64,000 nt of DNA from JBLIRR01 sp049472395 (GTDB lineage: Bacteria; SZUA-182; DTGQ01; JBLIRR01), in NCBI GenBank assembly GCA_049472395.1, contig JBLIRR010000003.1:253567-317566 (forward strand), read 5' to 3'. Positions 56,880-64,000 of this stretch are shown piece after piece (within the stretch, counting starts at the first letter, position 1; the number at the start of each line of letters is the position of its first letter). Under the pieces are notes generated by a model, which made no database searches, was not told the DNA's origin, and saw nothing but the letters and a program-made list of their open reading frames with translations. A program made the translations under genes and the position numbers.

Positions 56880-56972
56880 GTCAGCAATTCTCATTATGGC
56901 CAATTATTTTGTTGGCCAGGGATATCTGCTGTTCGTTTCCCTCAACGCTCAACAAATAGCAGATATCCCTTA
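56880..56972. repeat. Double-hairpin element, short copy
   Basis: GGCCAA (56898-56903) pairs with TTGGCC (56912-56917). GGGATATCTGCT (56919-56930) pairs with AGCAGATATCCC (56958-56969). The outer arm abuts the stop codon of cstA. The same two-hairpin design recurs at 63270-63484 with different bases in the second stem that preserve pairing. Confidence 0.75.
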
Positions 56973-58718
56973 TACTTTTGGGAGTACGCCATCATGAGAA
57001 TTGCTGCCTTTATGCCTCGAGCTTGTTAAAAATGCAACTATACCTTCAATAATAACCCATGCTGAGAGCAGCAGACAAATAGCCCCAATTACTACCAGCA
57101 ACCAGTTACCCTTGCCCATAAAATCAATGACATTAATAAGAAGACCATGTATAGTGAGGATAAGAATAAAGAGAGTAGGGATAAGGGTCAGCCAATACCA
57201 GGGGCCTTTTCTTTTAAGATATAAGGTAATGACAATAAGGGCAAGTCCCGCAAGAAGCTGATTCACTGCGCCAAATAAAGGCCAAAGTGTAAGAGCACCT
57301 GACCCTGCCGCGCCGGTTGCAAAAGCAAGGATAAGTGCAGTCCCCACAGCCAGGAGGGTTGCCATCCATTTATTGACGAATGTTTTGATATTTAAGCACT
57401 CCATCATCTCTGAGATGATATAGCGCTGCACCCTGGTAGCAGTATCAAGCGTCGTTCCCGCAAAAGATGCGATAAACACACCCATAATAATGATTCCGAG
57501 CGCCTTTGGAAGGCCGAAGGTCGCCAGCATATTGGCTGCCCCGACAACAACCGCATTAATTTTAGCGCCAAGGCCTGACGCACTAGACCACGCACCATAA
57601 TGGGCTTCCCACGCATACACACCCGTTAAGGTCGATCCTTCCTTTGAGGTATAGGCAAGCCCTATACCGGCACAACAGGCTATAATCACGAGAACTGCGA
57701 GTGCTGATTCCATTAACATCGAACCATATCCGATCAGTTGGGCATCGGTTTCAGCAGCAAGCTGCTTCGATGAAGTACCGCTTGAGACAAGTGTATGGAA
57801 CCCGGAGATTGCGCCACATGCAATAATAATAAATAAAAATGGCCACATGGGAGGTGCGCCCTTGGGATGAAGGTTGACCGCAGGGGCCACAATCTTTAAG
57901 TCTGCGGTAAAGGCAGAAGATATAACCCCTACACATATCAGCCCAAACGCTATAAATAATTGCCAGGCATTTATATAATCACGCGGCTGAAGTAGAGTGG
58001 TCACAGGGAGAACAGATGCTATATAGGCATATATTAGCAAAATAATAGTCCATACCCCGGTTGCCGGTATCTTTCCGAGAGCAGGCATTGTGAAGGGGTA
58101 AAAATGCCCCGCAACAACGGTCACATACATTATCGCCACGGCAATGATCGTTGTGATTGTCACATTCGCCTTTTTTTTGGTAATCCAATATCCTACAGCT
58201 ATCGCAATTGGAATCTCACACCATATGGGAAATACTGCCTGGGGATACTTGTCAAATATTACTGCGATCACTAAACCAAATACAGCAATAACAATTAAAA
58301 GCTCGAAGAAGACAATAAGGTAGAAAAGGGTCTTAACCCGCGGATGGATGTAGTGCGCAGCAGTTTCAGATATGGATTTGCCCTTATTGCGAAGTGAGAT
58401 CACCAGAGAGCCGAAATCATGGATAGCCCCCATAAAAATAGAGCCTAAAAATACCCACAAAAAGGCCGGCAGCCATCCCCAGATAACTCCTATGGCAGGA
58501 CCGACAATCGGTCCTGTACCCGCAATTGACGTATAATGATGCCCAAATACAATGCCTTTCTTTGTGGGGACATAATCCTCACCATCCTCATATTCGATTG
58601 ACGGGATAGGAGCATCTTTTTTAAGGCCAAATACGCGCGTGGCGAGGAATTTCCCATACACATAGTATGCAACTATATAACCTAAAAACGCACCAATCAT
58701 TAATATGAGTATTTTCAT
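56970..58718 (-). CDS. cstA: Carbon starvation protein CstA (peptide/pyruvate transporter)
   Basis: 582 residues with about 15 hydrophobic segments. The CstA signature FGHHYTSIAGTGPIVGPAIG (residues about 58-77) is followed by FMGAIHDFGSL and later SGFHTLVSSGTSSKQL and FAGTTLDTATRVQRY. CstA family members import peptides or pyruvate when carbon is scarce. It is 32 bases downstream of the lytic transglycosylase gene on the same strand and precedes cysK-cysS after a 188-base gap that holds the double-hairpin element. No CstA-associated two-component genes are adjacent. Confidence 0.93.
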   Translation of the reverse strand: MKILILMIGAFLGYIVAYYVYGKFLATRVFGLKKDAPIPSIEYEDGEDYVPTKKGIVFGHHYTSIAGTGPIVGPAIGVIWGWLPAFLWVFLGSIFMGAIHDFGSLVISLRNKGKSISETAAHYIHPRVKTLFYLIVFFELLIVIAVFGLVIAVIFDKYPQAVFPIWCEIPIAIAVGYWITKKKANVTITTIIAVAIMYVTVVAGHFYPFTMPALGKIPATGVWTIILLIYAYIASVLPVTTLLQPRDYINAWQLFIAFGLICVGVISSAFTADLKIVAPAVNLHPKGAPPMWPFLFIIIACGAISGFHTLVSSGTSSKQLAAETDAQLIGYGSMLMESALAVLVIIACCAGIGLAYTSKEGSTLTGVYAWEAHYGAWSSASGLGAKINAVVVGAANMLATFGLPKALGIIIMGVFIASFAGTTLDTATRVQRYIISEMMECLNIKTFVNKWMATLLAVGTALILAFATGAAGSGALTLWPLFGAVNQLLAGLALIVITLYLKRKGPWYWLTLIPTLFILILTIHGLLINVIDFMGKGNWLLVVIGAICLLLSAWVIIEGIVAFLTSSRHKGSNSHDGVLPKV

Positions 58719-58750
58719 TATTTTTTTCCTTTTTTTCTATTGTCAGTGCC

Positions 58751-59491
58751 TTAAAAGGATTTATCCATTAAGGTGAAAATTTTTTTCACATAATTCCGTG
58801 TCTCTTTCGGAGCAAAGGGTGCAACATTTTCCCATACATCACAATCTTCATGCGGGTATTTTCGTTGGGCCCTTAAGGTACAGCCACGTCCGCAATTGTA
58901 ACTTGAAAACATAAAAGCCATTTTATTCTTCGTGCTATGCTCTATGTCCCATCGTCTATAAAGGTAATTGTCATAGTATATACCCCCGGGTATGTTCCAT
59001 TTCGGATCATTAATATTCTTAATCCACGACTGTTTGCTTTGGATCTCAGTAAAGGTCTTCGGCATTATTTGCATAATTCCCTTCGCACCGACCCAACTCT
59101 TCACATCTTCCCGCAATCCCGATTCAGTTATACCTTGTGCCTTAAACCACCTCCAATCAATCCCAGGGCCAAAAAACCTCTTTGCATATTTCCTGAAATA
59201 ATTATCATAATCACTTGTCCATGCAGGATCATCAACCGGAAGCTCTTTCAGCGTGTTATACCCTTCTTTTTTAATAATTTCGCATATATCATCCATCTGT
59301 TCGATCTGCTGTCCTGTGTTTTCCACCTGCGCCTCTTCCTTCTGTGGCGCATCCACGGGCCGTGGCGTCTCTTGTGTGGGAATCTCCTTTTTTGTTTCCT
59401 CCTGGATATCATGACTACTTCTGCTCGATTCACACGCAACCAGCGCACCTGCAATAATCAATAAAAATAGCAAGAGAGCAGAATGTTTCAA
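58751..59491 (-). CDS. Lipoprotein lytic transglycosylase (SLT domain)
   Basis: 246 residues with a lipobox (GALVAC, Cys20) and a Glu/Pro-rich linker to about residue 80. An SLT-type transglycosylase domain follows: AQGITESGL with the likely catalytic Glu123, then VGAKGIMQIMPKTF, PGGIYYDNYLY and MFSSYNCGRG. It cleaves peptidoglycan in the periplasm. The TTG start overlaps the stop of the DUF350 gene (TTGA), so translation is probably coupled. It may be an MltF- or MltC-like enzyme, since no separate substrate-binding domain is present. Confidence 0.88.
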   Translation of the reverse strand: MKHSALLLFLLIIAGALVACESSRSSHDIQEETKKEIPTQETPRPVDAPQKEEAQVENTGQQIEQMDDICEIIKKEGYNTLKELPVDDPAWTSDYDNYFRKYAKRFFGPGIDWRWFKAQGITESGLREDVKSWVGAKGIMQIMPKTFTEIQSKQSWIKNINDPKWNIPGGIYYDNYLYRRWDIEHSTKNKMAFMFSSYNCGRGCTLRAQRKYPHEDCDVWENVAPFAPKETRNYVKKIFTLMDKSF

Positions 59492-59706
59492 TTAAGTCCC
59501 ATCCCTATTACCAAACCAATGGCAATCCCAATAGCGATAAACATGCCCGCAACCATCTGTCCCACAGCCCTGTTCCCTGCTTTTAGTTGGTCGGCTGTAT
59601 TAAAGGGAGTCAGACGGTCCAGAATTGTGTAACCAAAAATCATGAATCCTATTGTAATAAATCCACCAATAATTGAATACATAAAATTTAAAAGAATTAT
59701 TTTCAT
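59488..59706 (-). CDS. DUF350-type small membrane protein
   Basis: 72 residues from ATG 59706, preceded by GGAGGGA. Two predicted membrane helices (FMYSIIGGFITIGFMIFGYTIL and AVGQMVAGMFIAIGIAIGLVIG) flank a short loop with DRLTPFNTADQLKAGN, which matches DUF350. Function is unknown. DUF350 proteins are often near spermidine-synthase-like membrane proteins, and one is encoded elsewhere in this window (14949). Here the immediate partner is the transglycosylase lipoprotein. Confidence 0.78.
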   Translation of the reverse strand: MKIILLNFMYSIIGGFITIGFMIFGYTILDRLTPFNTADQLKAGNRAVGQMVAGMFIAIGIAIGLVIGMGLN

Positions 59707-59773
59707 CGCTCCCTCCTCGTTGATGGTTAAAATCAAAACATTGAGAAATTTTTATCAAATTGTATTATTGATG

Positions 59774-62700
59774 TCAAGGTAATACATGAAATCTCACCCT
59801 GCCCTGATCATCAATCTCCAGTATATCCGAGGAGAGAATGTTCAGGCCCTGGTGCACCCTGTCCAGAAAAGAGAGACTGGGCTGAAACTTGTTTATACCC
59901 GGCAGATGAGCTGCATTTACATCAACCTGCGGCAAAGGAATAGAGATACCACTTACTGCCACCTCTCCGGCAACCAATAAGCTTCCCCTCTTCATATCGA
60001 GCTTAATCCACCGGGGAGTGCCTGTCCTGAGTAATTTTCTTTGCTTGACAATAATTTCATTGCCCTCATAAGGGTCCATAGCATAGAGAATGCGCTCAAG
60101 GGTCCGTGATCCGATATGAGTGATTTCCATGACAAGCTCCATTTCCGCAAGCAGAGTCCTAAATTGTGCGGAAAGGGGCGTTATCAGCGAAAGCTGTCCG
60201 CTGATTTCCGTCTCCTCTGAAGGTATATTATGAATTACCCCAGGAAAAAGTCTGCTCGCATCTACACCTGAAAATAGCCCTTTAAGCCTTATAAAAAATT
60301 CCTCGCCTTCTCGGCTGAGCGACAATGAACTCACGAGTGTTCCCCCTAAAACATCAATCTGAAAATGATCCATAATGGGCAATCCTCTATCTAAACGCAC
60401 ATCAAGCATTATATTGTTGAACAAGAGGGGGATGGGCTCCGCATTAATATGGACTGAGGCACAAGAAAGGCTTCGACGCTTGCGTAATTGCCCTTCCATG
60501 TCACTTACAAGTCTTGATGCAATTTGCTCTTTGCCGGCAGGTGAGGTCACTTCACCGGTCGCTGGTTGGAGCACCACCTCTGACAATAGATGAGCAGACA
60601 AGGCGCTCTCATCTTCCTCTCCTTTTCCGTGAATTATCTCATATCTCTTGTCAAAGTTCATAGAAAGCTGCAGCTTATGCGCCTTTAGTAGCTCCCTAAT
60701 TTCCACATCCATGTCGGATGAATCTACCCAGCAGCGGGCACCTATATTTCGCCCGCTCAATAATGTCACATCAAGGCCTGCGTTAAGGTGGCCCTTGAGA
60801 TTAATACCATCGCTCAGCGCAGCAAGGTCGGCTCCCTCTCCAATGCTGCATTCTCCATGTACCTCCCCTCTTAAAAGAGTAAGCAATAGAGGAAGGGGCA
60901 TATCAAGCCGGCGGTGAAGCACCCGGTCAATGCCGGATAAAGTTACATGTGCGCTCTGTTCAAGCTGTAACTGGTCAATTCTGATCCTCTCTGAAATTTT
61001 CATCTCCTTAAGAGAATCCTGCAGAATAGAAAAATAGATTGATCCCTTTAATGGCTTTTTTAGTCCTTGAAATGACGGTACTTGTTCAATGCTTCGAACA
61101 CCAATGTCCCCTTCGATAGTAGCACGCTTCACACCTCCCCCCTCAAGCACCACCATTACAGGCTTATCAGTGCTTATACCTGATACCTTTATGGAATCAT
61201 GCGCAGAGAGCGGCATATCAACCGCTATGTCCTTGAGCGATATACCTACCTCGAAAGCCTCTAAAAATTCCATACCATTATCAAAACTCGTGAGCGTGGA
61301 AAAGCTTTTAAGTTTTTCTACCTCTGCATCCCTAGGGAGCCTCCCCCTCATATTCCAGCCGACCCTCACCGTGCCATCAACTCGAGCCCTATGCGTTATT
61401 GTGTCCTTAAGGCTAAAGGGAAGGTGCTCTATAAGTTCCGGCACAGTGACAATAATGCTCCCCTTTGTATCCATATGAGTGATTGCCAGATTTTCAGCCC
61501 CTGCTTCCATATGTATTTCTAAAAATTTATCAAACGCCACGCTTGTCTCGATCCCGGTAATATCTATCCTATTTTCATTAGAAATCTTTATCTGTTCAAT
61601 CCGAGTGGTGGCCTCTACACCCGTTTTAAAGGCCCCAAGCTCAGGATGTTCCAAAAGGACCGATGAAGCGCCGAGAGAAAGCTCATCAAGGGTGACCAAT
61701 AATTCCTCTTTCCCATGAAAAGCAGCCTTGATAGCAACGGCAGGCATTTGCAGCTTTTCAATCATAAGATTATTCGGTCCCTCTATGCGCATTTGGTTAA
61801 TCCGCAAGGAACCTTGCAATGAGGCCTCAGACAGAGCACAATGTTTAAGAGAGGCGCGAAGGTATGATAAAAGCAGATTCATATCCTCGATATGCAGGGT
61901 ATTTCCCCCTATTTTCACGTAAAGCTCAGGCATACATAAGGTAAGCTCATCTATCGAGACCCTCCCTTCATTCTGATGAAAGCTGCCTTGAGTGTGCAGG
62001 GTAAAATCAACAGGCCCAAGAGTTTTCTCTTTCAACAATCCCCCTGACCCGGAAAGCCCTGCGCCTGTGAGCGAGGTTTCAAATGAGAGCTGATGCGAAG
62101 GATCACCAATAGCATGACAGAGCAATTCAAAATCACCACCAATGTCGGTTGCCGCAATATCCGGCGGCAGGAGGGCCTTGCACGTTTCCATCAAAGAGCC
62201 TGCATCAATATTTATTTTGCTCTCAACGCCCTCCTCCCGAAGAGAGCCATTTACCGCCATATTGATACCGAGAAGACTACCTTTGCTGGTGATGACCGCA
62301 TTCTGGATATTCATAAGACCCTCGGCATTAAATATGTCGCGTATGCTCGTTGCAAAATGAACTGGTGGGAGGTCCTGCCCATCCACTGACAGTTCCGCCA
62401 TAAGCTCCACATCTATCGGCTTTGTGAGAAGAGAAGGAACGGTAAGGGTAAACGAGCTGTTTTTTGCTTCGATTACTTTCCCCTGCGACTGATCCTCCAC
62501 ATAAAGAGAAATTGTGCGAAACGCAACTGTGCCTTGCAGGTCTAAAGGCAGAATAAAAGGCTTATCTACGCTAGATTTTTTTGTTGAGCGAGACTCCCCT
62601 AATTCTGATACAAGGCGCTGAAGATTCGTTGCACCCTCCTTATCCCGAATAATATGGGCATGGAGATCATCACATTGAAAAAATAACGCTATCCGGCCCT

Positions 62701-63025
62701 TGAGCAATTCTTTCACATGCATAACAAGTGTGATCTCACCTATCGAGAGAAGAGACTGGGAAGAGAAAGATGGATCATCCTTCATATCGATCCCACGCAT
62801 CACGATGCCCTCAGACCATCGCCATGTCATCTTTTCAATATGAATATTTCTATGAATAGCCTCTGTTGCTTTGCCCTCAAGAAATACCCTGAACCTTTCA
62901 GTCGAGAGTGCCCGGGGAAGAAAAAAAAGCACTGTGAGAATGATAAAAAGAAGACCTGTAAAGAAGACGGATATATACAAGAGCCATTTGCCCAATTTCC
63001 TGATTATATGCCCTTTATCCCCCAT
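59774..63025 (-). CDS. Large AsmA-like envelope protein
   Basis: 1083 residues from ATG 63025 (two TTG codons upstream are in frame but lack support). One N-terminal membrane helix (LLYISVFFTGLLFIILTVLFFL) is followed by an AsmA-type start (IHIEKMTWRWSEGIVMRGIDMKD). A very long beta-rich, low-Cys region follows, with repeated short segments such as SIGEIT, LDLQGTVAF and IRIDQLQLEQSAHVTLSG. The final region (RSLSCASVHINAEPIPLLF...GGTLVSSLSL) resembles the AsmA/YdbH C-terminal groove. Proteins of this type may carry phospholipids between membranes. It is the upstream gene of the DUF350-transglycosylase-cstA run. Confidence 0.8.
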   Translation of the reverse strand: MGDKGHIIRKLGKWLLYISVFFTGLLFIILTVLFFLPRALSTERFRVFLEGKATEAIHRNIHIEKMTWRWSEGIVMRGIDMKDDPSFSSQSLLSIGEITLVMHVKELLKGRIALFFQCDDLHAHIIRDKEGATNLQRLVSELGESRSTKKSSVDKPFILPLDLQGTVAFRTISLYVEDQSQGKVIEAKNSSFTLTVPSLLTKPIDVELMAELSVDGQDLPPVHFATSIRDIFNAEGLMNIQNAVITSKGSLLGINMAVNGSLREEGVESKINIDAGSLMETCKALLPPDIAATDIGGDFELLCHAIGDPSHQLSFETSLTGAGLSGSGGLLKEKTLGPVDFTLHTQGSFHQNEGRVSIDELTLCMPELYVKIGGNTLHIEDMNLLLSYLRASLKHCALSEASLQGSLRINQMRIEGPNNLMIEKLQMPAVAIKAAFHGKEELLVTLDELSLGASSVLLEHPELGAFKTGVEATTRIEQIKISNENRIDITGIETSVAFDKFLEIHMEAGAENLAITHMDTKGSIIVTVPELIEHLPFSLKDTITHRARVDGTVRVGWNMRGRLPRDAEVEKLKSFSTLTSFDNGMEFLEAFEVGISLKDIAVDMPLSAHDSIKVSGISTDKPVMVVLEGGGVKRATIEGDIGVRSIEQVPSFQGLKKPLKGSIYFSILQDSLKEMKISERIRIDQLQLEQSAHVTLSGIDRVLHRRLDMPLPLLLTLLRGEVHGECSIGEGADLAALSDGINLKGHLNAGLDVTLLSGRNIGARCWVDSSDMDVEIRELLKAHKLQLSMNFDKRYEIIHGKGEEDESALSAHLLSEVVLQPATGEVTSPAGKEQIASRLVSDMEGQLRKRRSLSCASVHINAEPIPLLFNNIMLDVRLDRGLPIMDHFQIDVLGGTLVSSLSLSREGEEFFIRLKGLFSGVDASRLFPGVIHNIPSEETEISGQLSLITPLSAQFRTLLAEMELVMEITHIGSRTLERILYAMDPYEGNEIIVKQRKLLRTGTPRWIKLDMKRGSLLVAGEVAVSGISIPLPQVDVNAAHLPGINKFQPSLSFLDRVHQGLNILSSDILEIDDQGRVRFHVLP

Positions 63026-63156
63026 AATACTCAATGTCCCTTCCCCCAACAATTCTCACTATACCTCTTATGTTTTAGCAATTCTAACCGAAGATAGGGG
63101 CGACTTCAAATACTCTATCAGCACATCTAAATTCAGAATTCCCGAGAGGAATTTCT

Positions 63157-63243
63157 TTATTTTTTATCCACTATCACGCATCAGGGAACTAGCATCGCGA
63201 AACTCCTCATAAAATAAGACCTTAACCTATGTCGGTTTGAGGC
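63157..63243 (-). repeat. Dispersed palindromic element, decayed copy D
   Basis: Same orientation as copy B. Tail (TTTTTTATCCACTATC...GCATC) then GCGAAACTCC, AAATAAGACCTTAACC and GTCGGTTTGAGGC. The terminal arm GGAGCTTCGC is missing or altered. It lies upstream of the AsmA-like gene in the 560-base gap that contains no gene. Confidence 0.65.
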
Positions 63244-63269
63244 AAGTCTCTAATAGACTGGTTACACAC

Positions 63270-63484
63270 AGCAATTCTCATTATGGCCAACTGTTTTATT
63301 GGCCAGGGATTCCTGCAATTCGTTTCGCTCAACGCTCAGCTTTTAAGAATCTCTAAGCTCGCTCCGCGAAATTGCAAAAACTCGCTTCGCTCAAACAGTT
63401 GCAATTTGTTATCGCTCCGCGTCGTTAAGAGGTTCTATAAAAGACCTCGCTACACCCGCTCAACAAATAGCAGGAATCCCTTAG
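63270..63484. repeat. Double-hairpin element, long copy with nested stems
   Basis: CAGCAATTCTCATTATGGCCAA then TTGGCC matches the short copy. GGGATTCCTGC (63306-63316) pairs with GCAGGAATCCC (63470-63480). The central loop is expanded to about 150 bases and holds further stems (AAATTGCAA at 63369-63377 with TTGCAATTT at 63399-63407; GAGGT at 63429 with ACCTC at 63444). TCGCTTCGCTCAA-like units recur. It ends against the left end of the insertion sequence. Confidence 0.7.
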
Positions 63485-64000
63485 AGCGTGTCTGAAAAAT
63501 ATCTACATTTCTCCTATGAAAAAATATGAACCAATGATGTATGGTTAAAAAGGCTAAAAGTATTTTAACCTTTTATCGGAGGTTCATGATTATGGGGGGA
63601 GAGAATTATTGGACCAATTTAACAGATGAGCAATGGGAACTGATAAAGTTACTATTGCCGAAACCTAAAAACCCGAAGGGACCCGGGCGCCCAAGAGAAA
63701 TAAGTTTTCGGGATATTTTGGATGCTATTTTCTATCTGACACGAACTGGATGTCAGTGGCGAATGTTACCTCATGATTTTCCAAATTGGAAAACAGTATA
63801 CCACTATTTTCGTCAATGGCGAAGAGATCTCACATGGGAAAAAATTCATGATACATTATACATGCGCACACGATTGAATGCAGGGCGTGACAAAGCACCA
63901 ACTGCAGGAATTATTGATAGTCAAAGTGTAAAAACTACCGAGGTAGGAGGACCTCGTGGTTATGACGCCGGAAAGAAAATAAATGGACGTAAGCGACATA
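63484..64000 (+). mobile_element. IS5-family insertion sequence, left part
   Basis: The left end begins near GAGCGTGTCTGAAAAAT, a start common in IS5/IS427-type elements. It is preceded by TTAG, a plausible target duplication. The transposase gene runs off the window edge, so the right end and true boundaries cannot be checked. It appears to have inserted at the end of the double-hairpin element. Confidence 0.6.
63586..64000 (+). CDS. IS5-family transposase, N-terminal part
   Basis: 138 codons are visible. The DUF4096 start (YWTNLTDEQWELIKLLLPKP) is followed by FRDILDAIFYLTRTGCQWRMLPHDFPNW, the usual IS5/IS427 N-terminal segment. The first catalytic Asp of the DDE domain is in GIIDSQSVKT. 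The remaining catalytic residues lie beyond the window. GGAGG at 63578-63582 favours the ATG at 63592, and the ATG at 63586 is also in frame. No frameshift was seen in the visible part. Confidence 0.85.
   Translation, partial: MIMGGENYWTNLTDEQWELIKLLLPKPKNPKGPGRPREISFRDILDAIFYLTRTGCQWRMLPHDFPNWKTVYHYFRQWRRDLTWEKIHDTLYMRTRLNAGRDKAPTAGIIDSQSVKTTEVGGPRGYDAGKKINGRKRH

Noticed and set aside
63283..63495. 70-codon frame through the long double-hairpin element
   Set aside because: The stretch is made of inverted repeats. The frame has no ribosome site and ends inside the insertion sequence end.
1..64000. tRNA or rRNA genes
   Set aside because: No cloverleaf-like segment with a T-loop GTTCRA and acceptor stem, and no rRNA-like stretch, was found by eye in the gaps.

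Overview
The window looks like part of the chromosome of a Gram-negative bacterium of moderate to low GC. The envelope genes say so: TonB-dependent outer-membrane receptors, a secretin, several lipoproteins and an AsmA-like protein. No rRNA or other strong phylogenetic marker is present. The mix (carboxyspermidine-route polyamine genes, DUF2341/LamG plus C25 surface protease, many orphan ATPases and decayed genes, MSHA-like pilus) would suit a free-living, possibly uncultivated, Desulfobacterota- or Nitrospirota-like lineage. That placement is an inference.

Layout. 1-3.2 kb: polyamine genes, with a truncated agmatinase divergent from carboxy(nor)spermidine dehydrogenase and decarboxylase. 3.2-6.6 kb: an accessory and graveyard zone with a 19-bp inverted repeat, fossils of an ATPase, a C25 protease and an Rpn-type nuclease, an intact DUF234 ATPase, and a PIN/ribbon-helix-helix toxin-antitoxin pair with a clear promoter and palindromic operator. 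6.6-14.7 kb: one 2673-residue secreted gingipain-like protease with three DUF2341-LamG modules. 15-22 kb: a membrane-fused spermidine-synthase-like protein, an ATPase fossil, and a YhaO/YhaN (SbcD/SbcC-like) nuclease pair.

22-39 kb: a sensory and outer-membrane block. It has three intact TonB-receptor-like proteins and a fourth gene decayed by deletions, two histidine kinases with an HNVGN-type H-box, a hybrid kinase/response regulator, a YfiR-family protein and two lipoproteins. Receptors B and C, with their upstream regions, come from a duplication. A 50-bp scrap of yfiR upstream of receptor B shows that the duplicated unit once included yfiR.

39-53.4 kb: a 12-gene, same-strand MSHA/type IV-pilus-like operon (PilB, PilC, prepilin, YfhO-type membrane protein, four pseudopilin-like proteins, PilM-PilN fusion, PilO, PilP, MshL-like secretin, Pro-rich TPR protein). 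53.4-63 kb, minus strand: an orphan HExxH protein, a cysteine synthase fused to a cysteinyl-tRNA-synthetase-like domain with degenerate catalytic motifs, CstA, a lytic-transglycosylase lipoprotein, a DUF350 protein and a large AsmA-like protein. The window ends inside an IS5-family insertion sequence.

Two families of dispersed palindromic elements lie between genes. One has GCGAAGCTCCGCC ends and the other has covarying hairpins. Several copies begin exactly at the stop codon of a neighbouring gene.
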